Positions 1 to 5,013 of a stretch of DNA of 7,964 bases are shown piece by piece (positions within the stretch are counted from its first letter, which is position 1; each line of letters opens with the position of its first letter). The DNA is from JAWVZU01 sp033722075 (lineage in GTDB: Bacteria; Pseudomonadota; Gammaproteobacteria; Xanthomonadales; SZUA-38). The notes below the pieces were generated by a model. That model was not told where the DNA came from and searched no databases. It saw only the letters and a program-made list of their open reading frames with translations. The position numbers and the translations under genes are program-made. The stretch covers positions 1 through 7,964 of the forward strand of contig JAWVZU010000189.1 of assembly GCA_033722075.1 (NCBI GenBank). The letters are read 5' to 3'.

Positions 1-163
1 GCGCCCCGTCGCGCTGCTCCAGGCGGAGCTCGACGCGCACCTCCTTGTCCTCGTGCACCGCCAACGGCTGCTCGGCGCCGGCGAGCGGCGCCAGCGCGAG
101 GAGACACAAGAACAGCGCGCGCAAGGAAATAGGAAAGCTCCGGGGGGCTGGCAGCGTCTGCAT
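1..163 (-). CDS. Partial exported protein of unknown function (N-terminus only)
   Basis: Only the first 54 residues are inside the window; the gene continues past the left edge. The start is the ATG at 163-161, preceded by GAGG (176-173) with a 9-nt spacer, the same spacing used by the porin and binding-protein genes on the other strand. Residues about 13-30 form a hydrophobic signal peptide (LRALFLCLLALAPLAGA) with likely cleavage after the Ala-Gly-Ala near residue 30. The mature start is charged and reads like the first beta-strand of a periplasmic domain (VRVELRLEQRDG). I do not recognise the family. It is transcribed divergently from the metal-uptake genes, so it could share a control region with them, but nothing visible ties it to metals. 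Confidence 0.6.
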   Translation of the reverse strand, partial: MQTLPAPRSFPISLRALFLCLLALAPLAGAEQPLAVHEDKEVRVELRLEQRDGA

Positions 164-304
164 GGTCAACGGCCTCGAAAGCGGATTGTTGGCCGGTGCG
201 GCCGTCGCGCCAGGACCCGTACACGCCACCCCTCGCTTGCGAGCGTCGCCGATCCCCGACCATGGACGGCCATGGCCCTCCACCCGATGAGCAAAGGTCC
301 GCCG
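164..304. promoter_or_regulatory. Divergent intergenic region, presumed promoters for both directions
   Basis: This 141-bp stretch separates two divergently oriented genes and must hold the leftward promoter and probably the rightward promoter of the metal-uptake run. I found no clear -35/-10 pair on either strand and no AT-rich palindrome like the usual proteobacterial Zur box. One small dyad is present: CCATGG at 260-265 and again at 270-275, separated by ACGG, which can form a 6-bp stem with a 4-nt loop about 30 nt before the next start codon. Its role is unknown. The regulatory call rests on gene arrangement rather than on a recognised motif. Confidence 0.3.
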
Positions 305-589
305 ATGCGTTTCATCCTCTGCCTGCTCCCCCTGCTCCTGGCGACGGCGCTGGTCGCCGGCCAGGTCATGAGCCAGGCTCATGGCCTGACCCACCAGAAC
401 GGACCGGATCGAACTTGCGTCTGCTGCACCGTCGGCGGTTCCCTCGATCTCGGCGTCCAGCCTGCCCCGTTCGACGCGTACATAGCCGAAGCGGCGCTAC
501 CGCGAGCCTTCCGACCAAACCGATCGCGCGGCGGTCAGACTGCGGCCCGTTCCCACTTCGCTCGCGCCCCGCCCCAGACCTCGCCCTGA
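305..589 (+). CDS. Small exported Cys/His protein, DUF2946-like
   Basis: This is a 94-residue protein. Residues 1-20 are a signal peptide or membrane anchor (FILCLLPLLLATALVAG). A short motif region follows with His26 and His30 (AHGLTH) and a cysteine cluster Cys38, Cys40, Cys41 (CVCC). The protein ends with an Arg-Ala-Pro-Pro segment (residues 87-90). A short hydrophobic start, an 'AH.L.H' segment and a terminal 'R(A/G)PP' are features I recall from DUF2946-type proteins, which often sit beside metal-transport genes; no function is established. The start at 305 has AAAGG with 7 nt spacing. An in-frame ATG at 287 would add six residues and is possible. It lies 62 nt before the porin gene, same strand. 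The His/Cys residues could bind metal in the periplasm, which is inference. Family assignment is from memory of motifs only. Confidence 0.6.
   Translation: MRFILCLLPLLLATALVAGQVMSQAHGLTHQNGPDRTCVCCTVGGSLDLGVQPAPFDAYIAEAALPRAFRPNRSRGGQTAARSHFARAPPQTSP
367..383. repeat. Perfect 17-bp palindrome with one central base
   Basis: CATGAGCC (367-374), A375, GGCTCATG (376-383): eight-base arms that match exactly. It lies inside the coding region for the small DUF2946-like protein, at the end of its signal peptide (residues V21-G27). It may be a chance product of codon choice; no function is claimed. Confidence 0.5.
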
Positions 590-651
590 CCCGCCCGTTC
601 ATCGGATTCGGCCCGGATCCGGCTTTTCCTGCTGTCGCGAGGTTTTCCACC

Positions 652-2028
652 ATGAACAAGACATTCCTGCTGCTTGCCGCGACCTGGCTCGCATGGCCGC
701 AAGGCGCCCTGGCGGATGGCGATCCGCTGGCGGAAATCGCCGAACTGCGCCAGGCGCTGGCCGCTTTGCGCGACGATTATGCAACCCGCATCGCCGATCT
801 CGAGGATCGCCTTGCGGCCGCCGAAGCCCGGGTCGCCCAGGCCGAAGACACGGCCGCAGCCGCGCGCCGGACCGCCGACGAGGTGGCCTATGCGCCCCAG
901 CCTTCGGTACCGAGCACGCCCAGCACCTTCAATCCCGCAATCGGTGCGGTGCTGATCGGCACCTATGCCGACGTCGGCCTGGGCGAAGACGACTTCGCGA
1001 TCCCCGGCTTCATCCTCGGCGGAGAGACCGGCCCCGGCGCAGACGGCTTGTCGCTGGGAGAAAGCGAGATCAATTTCAACGCCAACCTGGATGACAAGTT
1101 TCACGGCAATCTCACCTTTGCGCTGGCCGACGAGGAGGGCGAGGTCGCGGTCGAACTGGAAGAGGCCTGGATCCAGACGCTGAGCCTCCCGAACGACTTC
1201 CAGCTTCGCGCAGGACGGATGTTCTCGGGAATCGGCTATATCAACCAGTTTCACCGCCATGCGGACGACTTCATCGACCGGCCTCTGCCCTACCAGGCCT
1301 TCCTGGCCGGGCAGTACCTGGACGATGGCGTTCAATTGCGCTGGCTCGCGCCCACGCCCTGGTTCCTGGAACTGGGCGGCGAACTGATGCGCGGCGACAA
1401 GTTTCCGGCCGCCGGCGCGGTCGACGGCGCCGGCGCCTATAGCCTGTTTCTGAAGGCCGGTGGGGACATCGGCCTGAGTCACAGCTGGAAGGCCGGCCTC
1501 TCCTACCTGTCTGCCGACGTGGCCGGGCGTTTTGCCGGCGAGGAGGAAGCCGAGAAAGGAGCAAAGTCGGGCGAGGTCGAAGGCGGGCCCGCTTTCATCG
1601 GCGACAGCGACCTGCTCGCCCTGGAGTTCGTCTACAAGTGGGCCCCGGACGGCAATACGCGAGTGCGCAATTTCAAGCTTCAGGGTGAATTTTTCGATCG
1701 CGAAGAAGACGGCCTGTTTGACGGGCTGGGCTACTCGGGCGACCAGGACGGATGGTACCTCCAGGGCCTCTACCAGTTTCGCCCCGGCTGGCGAGTCGGT
1801 TATCGTCACGACGCCCTGAGCGCCGACAATCGCGGCGTAGCCGGCACGCCGCTGGACGACGAGGGCTTCGACCCGGAGCGCGACAGTATTCTGCTCGAGT
1901 GGTCCAACAGTGAGTTCTCGCGAATTCTGCTGCAGTACACCCGGGACCGATCGACCCCCCTCGACGACGACCAGGTCTACCTGCGCTACATCATGAGCAT
2001 CGGCGCCCACCGCGCCCACCAGTTCTGA
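652..2028 (+). CDS. Outer-membrane beta-barrel (porin-like) protein with N-terminal coiled coil, metal-uptake associated
   Basis: This 458-residue protein starts at an ATG preceded by GAGG (639-642) with a 9-nt spacer. The frame stays open far upstream, but the signal peptide begins exactly here: residues 1-21, ending ALA before Asp22. Residues about 24-78 are heptad-like and rich in Ala, Glu and Arg (AEIAELRQALAALRDDY), a periplasmic coiled coil as in several trimeric or OprO/P-like porins. A Pro/Ser linker (about 81-95) leads into a long series of amphipathic strands with alternating aromatic residues. The chain ends in Phe, the usual C-terminal signature for barrel assembly. An acidic loop (GEEEAEKGAKSGEVEGG) probably faces outside. 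There is no TonB box or plug domain, so passive diffusion is more likely than TonB-driven transport. The gene lies 11 nt before a zinc-type binding-protein gene, suggesting a role in metal entry. Substrate is inference. Confidence 0.8.
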   Translation: MNKTFLLLAATWLAWPQGALADGDPLAEIAELRQALAALRDDYATRIADLEDRLAAAEARVAQAEDTAAAARRTADEVAYAPQPSVPSTPSTFNPAIGAVLIGTYADVGLGEDDFAIPGFILGGETGPGADGLSLGESEINFNANLDDKFHGNLTFALADEEGEVAVELEEAWIQTLSLPNDFQLRAGRMFSGIGYINQFHRHADDFIDRPLPYQAFLAGQYLDDGVQLRWLAPTPWFLELGGELMRGDKFPAAGAVDGAGAYSLFLKAGGDIGLSHSWKAGLSYLSADVAGRFAGEEEAEKGAKSGEVEGGPAFIGDSDLLALEFVYKWAPDGNTRVRNFKLQGEFFDREEDGLFDGLGYSGDQDGWYLQGLYQFRPGWRVGYRHDALSADNRGVAGTPLDDEGFDPERDSILLEWSNSEFSRILLQYTRDRSTPLDDDQVYLRYIMSIGAHRAHQF

Positions 2029-2039
2029 GGCAACGCGTC

Positions 2040-2939
2040 ATGAACACGATGAAAACTGCTGCGCTCGCCCTTGCCTTGATGGCGGCCGGCCCGGCGCCTG
2101 CGGCGTTGGATGTCTTTGCCTGCGAGCCGGAATGGGGCGCGCTGGCCAAGGAGATTGCCGGCGATAGCGCGCACGTCTACGTGGCAACGACGGCGGAACA
2201 GGACCCGCACTATATCCAGGCCCGGCCGAGCCTGATCTCGGAGATCCGCAACGCGGACCTGCTGGCCTGCACCGGTGCGGAACTGGAGGTCGGCTGGCTG
2301 CCGCTGCTGCTCCGGCGCGGGGGCAGCCCGGACATCCAGACCGGCGCGAAGGGACAGTTCCTGGCCGCGCCGCAGGTGCGACGGCTGGAAATTCCCAGCC
2401 AGGTGGACCGCAGCCAGGGCGATATCCATCCCCAGGGCAATCCGCACGTCCACCTCAACCCGCACAACCTGCTGAGGATAGCCGATCAACTGGCGGAACG
2501 GATGAGTCAGCTCGACCCCGCCAATGCCGGGCTGTTCCGGCAGCGTCTGGCCGCCTTCGAATCCGCCTGGCGGAAGTCGATCACCGAGTGGGAGAAGGCC
2601 GCTGCACCACTGGCGGGAAAGGTGGTCATCACGCAGCATCGCAGCTTCAGCTATCTGGCCGACTGGCTCGACCTGATTGTCGCCGCGAACATCGAGCCCA
2701 AGCCGGGTATTCCGCCCAGCGGAGCGCACCTGTCCAGACTGCTCGATCAATTCCGGGACAATCCACCGGCGGCGATCCTCCGAACACCCTACGAGGACAC
2801 CCGGCCTTCCGACTGGCTCGGCGAGCGCCTGGGCGTGCCGGTGATCACGCTCCCCTACACGGTCGGCGGACTGGGCACGAGTGATCTGGCGGACGTCTTC
2901 GACAAGACGCTGGAGCTCCTGCTGGAGGCCATGGAGTGA
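2040..2939 (+). CDS. Zinc/metal ABC transporter periplasmic substrate-binding protein (ZnuA-like, cluster A-I)
   Basis: This 299-residue protein has a signal peptide (residues 1-22, ending AALA) and the fold signatures of cluster A-I metal-binding proteins. The three expected histidine ligands are His57 (QDPHYIQARPS), His136 (GNPHVHLNP) and His200 (TQHRSFSYLADW). The Asp seen near the C-terminus of Mn/Fe-binding relatives is replaced in a LPYTVGG segment (271-277), so a three-His site fits zinc best. The His-rich loop of E. coli ZnuA is missing. Cys28 and Cys77 may form a disulfide. The start at 2040 follows GAGG (2027-2030) with 9 nt spacing, and this site overlaps the porin stop codon; an ATG at 2049 would also leave a signal peptide. 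The stop overlaps the permease start by 4 nt. Role: capture of periplasmic metal and delivery to the permease. Family is certain; zinc specificity is inferred. Confidence 0.9.
   Translation: MNTMKTAALALALMAAGPAPAALDVFACEPEWGALAKEIAGDSAHVYVATTAEQDPHYIQARPSLISEIRNADLLACTGAELEVGWLPLLLRRGGSPDIQTGAKGQFLAAPQVRRLEIPSQVDRSQGDIHPQGNPHVHLNPHNLLRIADQLAERMSQLDPANAGLFRQRLAAFESAWRKSITEWEKAAAPLAGKVVITQHRSFSYLADWLDLIVAANIEPKPGIPPSGAHLSRLLDQFRDNPPAAILRTPYEDTRPSDWLGERLGVPVITLPYTVGGLGTSDLADVFDKTLELLLEAME
2924..2928 (+). promoter_or_regulatory. Ribosome binding site deciding the GTG start of the permease
   Basis: GGAGG lies inside the end of the binding-protein gene, 7 nt before GTG at 2936. This favours the GTG over the internal ATG at 2948 and gives the GTGA overlap typical of translational coupling. 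Confidence 0.7.
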
Positions 2940-3709
2940 ACTGGGAAATGCTGGACGTCAGCATCCTGGGACCGGCTCTCGCCGCCGGCCTGGTGGTGCT
3001 CAGCACCCATGTTCCCCTGGGCCAGCAGGTGCTTTCCAGGGGCATCATCTTCATTGATCTTGCGGTCGCGCAGGTGGCCGGACTGGGCGTGATCATCGCC
3101 GACGCGCTCGGATGGGAGCCGCAGGGGTTTGCCGCCCAGGCCGCAGCGGTCAGCGCCGCACTCCTTGCGGCCTTCATCCTGAATCTCATGGAACGTTACC
3201 GCGCCCAGATCCAGGAAGCGCTGATCGGCGTCATGTTCGTTCTGGCCGCAACAGCGAGCATCCTCGTCCTGGCCGGTAATCCGCACGGTGGGGAAAACCT
3301 GAAGGACCTGCTCGTCGGACAGATCCTCTGGGTGACCTGGGGCCAGCTGTGGCCTGTCGCCATTCTGTCGGCGATCGTTCTCGGGCTGTGGTTCGGGTTT
3401 GCCCGGCGCGCGGGTGCGATCTGGTTCTACGGACTGTTTGCGGTCGTCGTCACCGCCTCGGTTCAGATGGTCGGGGTCTATCTCGTCTTCGCCAGCCTGA
3501 TCATTCCCGCGCTGGCCACTCGCCGGCTCGAGGGTGGCGTACGCCTGACGGCCGCCTATGCGGTCGGCGTCGTCGGTTTCCTGCTCGGACTTCTGGCATC
3601 GACCTTCGGCGACCTGCCGACCGGCGCGGTCATCGTCTGGACGCTGGCTCTCGCCGGCGTGTGTGTCGCGTTCCTCGCCCCCGGCCGAAAGGAAACCAAC
3701 CCGGCATGA
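2936..3709 (+). CDS. Zinc/metal ABC transporter permease (ZnuB/MntB-like, ABC-3 family)
   Basis: This 257-residue, very hydrophobic inner-membrane protein has about eight to nine predicted helices (roughly 9-26, 36-57, 65-84, 96-114, 136-155, 161-178, 180-195, 205-222, 229-248). It matches the ABC-3 metal permeases in length and in motifs: PLGQQVLSRGIIFIDLAVAQ near residues 27-46, and the VGVYLVFASLIIPALATRR segment (179-197) that corresponds to the family's conserved 'VG.LLV.AL...PA..A' region where the ATPase docks. A His118-containing loop (NPHGGE) could be near the metal path. Translation starts at GTG, overlapping the binding-protein stop by 4 nt, and its own stop overlaps the next start (ATGA). 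It should form the membrane channel for the metal delivered by the neighbouring binding protein. No ATPase gene lies next to it, so the energising subunit must be encoded elsewhere. Confidence 0.88.
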   Translation: MNWEMLDVSILGPALAAGLVVLSTHVPLGQQVLSRGIIFIDLAVAQVAGLGVIIADALGWEPQGFAAQAAAVSAALLAAFILNLMERYRAQIQEALIGVMFVLAATASILVLAGNPHGGENLKDLLVGQILWVTWGQLWPVAILSAIVLGLWFGFARRAGAIWFYGLFAVVVTASVQMVGVYLVFASLIIPALATRRLEGGVRLTAAYAVGVVGFLLGLLASTFGDLPTGAVIVWTLALAGVCVAFLAPGRKETNPA

Positions 3710-5010
3710 AGCTGCGCTTGCCCTGCGCCCTGCTCTGGGCGGCGACCGCAGCGGCAGACCCTGGCCACCTGGTGCTTCCCGAGTTGCAGGTCGACAAGGC
3801 CCTGGAGCGGGCCACGCCGCAGCCCGGGCATCCGCTGCTCTTCGCCGAGGCGCGTGCGGTCGACGTAACGAGCGACTCTCATGGCATCTGGTCGGAGGCA
3901 AGGGACGGGACGCGAAGCTGGCGCCTGACGATCAGCGTGCCCGGTGCGACCGACCTCAATCTGGGCTTCGGGCAGCTGCGCCTCGAGCGGGGCGCGTCGC
4001 TACACCTGGAAAGCAAAACGGCAGGGCGGACATTCGAACGGGTTTACCGCTCGAACCGGGGATCGCTCTGGACGGCGATCCTTCCCGGCGCCGCGATCCG
4101 GCTCGAACTGACGCTGCCCAGGGATGCACCCGGCGCTGAACTGCGCCTGCAACAGGTTTCCGCCGGATTTCGGGACGCCTGGCAATTGGCCGGCGGTCCC
4201 GGCCTAAAGCTCCACGGCGACTGCAACAACGACGTCGTGTGCCCGGAAGGTTCCATATGGCGAGACCAGATCCGATCTGCCGCCCTCTACTCGATCAATG
4301 GGACGCTCGCCTGCAGCGGCAGTCTGATCAACGACGTGCCGGAAAGCGAGACGCCCTTGTTCCTGAGCGCTGAACACTGCGGGGTAACCGCCGACAATGC
4401 GGGCTCGGTGGTGACCTACTGGAACTACGAGGCGCCGGTCTGCGGGGATCGTGACGGCGGGGCGCTGGACCAGCCGGTCAGCGGCGCGACCCTGCTGGCG
4501 CGACGCCGGGACGTCGATGTTCTCCTGCTGCGGCTGAACGAGAACCCGGCGGACCTGTACGGTGCGTTCTACTCGGGCTGGGACCGTTCCGGGGAAACCC
4601 CCGCCGGGTCGGTTGGCATTCACCATCCGCGCGTCCATGTGAAGTCCATCAGCTTCAATATCGACCCGCTGACGACCACACCAAGCTGCATCATTCCCGC
4701 CGCAACGGATCCGACCCACTGGGAAGTCGACGACTGGGAGGATGGCACCACCGAACGCGGCTCGTCCGGCTCGGGGATCTGGGACCCGGACACCGGACTG
4801 CTGGTCGGCTTCCTGTCCGGCGGCACGGCTTCGTGCAGCGTGCAGGACGGTTTCGACTGCTACGGCAAATTCGCGGTGGCCTGGGACGGACCGCAGCCCG
4901 ACCAGCGTCTGCGCGACTGGCTGGACCCGGACGATCTGAGCCCGATGGCGGTCGTCGGCCGTGACCCCAATCGCCTGTTTCGCAACGGGTTCGAAGTCAG
5001 CCCGGACTGA
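3706..5010 (+). CDS. Secreted trypsin-fold serine endopeptidase, Achromobacter protease I / lysyl endopeptidase family, with propeptide
   Basis: The 434-residue preproprotein has a short signal peptide (about 1-18), a beta-rich propeptide (about 19-168), then a catalytic domain whose start (GDCNNDVVCPEG, 171-182) resembles mature lysyl endopeptidase. The triad is His224 (LSAEHCG), Asp271 (DVLLLRLN) and Ser354 (GSSGSG). Cysteines 173, 179, 203, 225, 246 and 377 match the three family disulfides; Cys328 and Cys385 are extra and could pair. Asp384 aligns with the specificity Asp225 of Achromobacter protease I, so cleavage after Lys or Arg is expected. The Trp169/His210 pair of that enzyme is absent (Ser371 replaces the His). 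Downstream of the domain is a short tail ending LFRNGFEVSPD. The ATG overlaps the permease stop (ATGA); an AAGGA lies 12 nt upstream. Export is expected. Family certain, exact specificity inferred. Confidence 0.9.
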   Translation: MKLRLPCALLWAATAAADPGHLVLPELQVDKALERATPQPGHPLLFAEARAVDVTSDSHGIWSEARDGTRSWRLTISVPGATDLNLGFGQLRLERGASLHLESKTAGRTFERVYRSNRGSLWTAILPGAAIRLELTLPRDAPGAELRLQQVSAGFRDAWQLAGGPGLKLHGDCNNDVVCPEGSIWRDQIRSAALYSINGTLACSGSLINDVPESETPLFLSAEHCGVTADNAGSVVTYWNYEAPVCGDRDGGALDQPVSGATLLARRRDVDVLLLRLNENPADLYGAFYSGWDRSGETPAGSVGIHHPRVHVKSISFNIDPLTTTPSCIIPAATDPTHWEVDDWEDGTTERGSSGSGIWDPDTGLLVGFLSGGTASCSVQDGFDCYGKFAVAWDGPQPDQRLRDWLDPDDLSPMAVVGRDPNRLFRNGFEVSPD

Positions 5011-5013
5011 GCT

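Noticed and set aside
164..304. Zur-type operator before the metal genes
   Set aside because: I looked for an AT-rich palindrome of the GTTAT...ATAAC kind and found none; the region is GC-rich throughout.
611..630. Possible terminator after the small gene (CCGGATCCGG at 613-622 followed by CTTTT)
   Set aside because: The 10-bp palindrome has no room for a loop unless the stem is cut to three pairs, and the T-run is short and is followed directly by the porin start region.
196..651. Upstream extension of the porin frame, giving a 610-residue protein
   Set aside because: The signal peptide begins at the ATG at 652 with a good ribosome binding site, and the extension overlaps the small exported-protein gene in another frame.
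535..2019. Long open frame (494 codons) on the minus strand opposite the porin gene
   Set aside because: It is the antisense of a convincing porin gene in GC-rich DNA, where stop codons are rare. The translation shows no domain, signal peptide or ribosome binding site.
2855..3901. Minus-strand open frame of 348 codons across the permease and protease starts
   Set aside because: It spans two well-supported plus-strand genes, is low-complexity in Arg/Gly/Asp, and has no supporting start signal.
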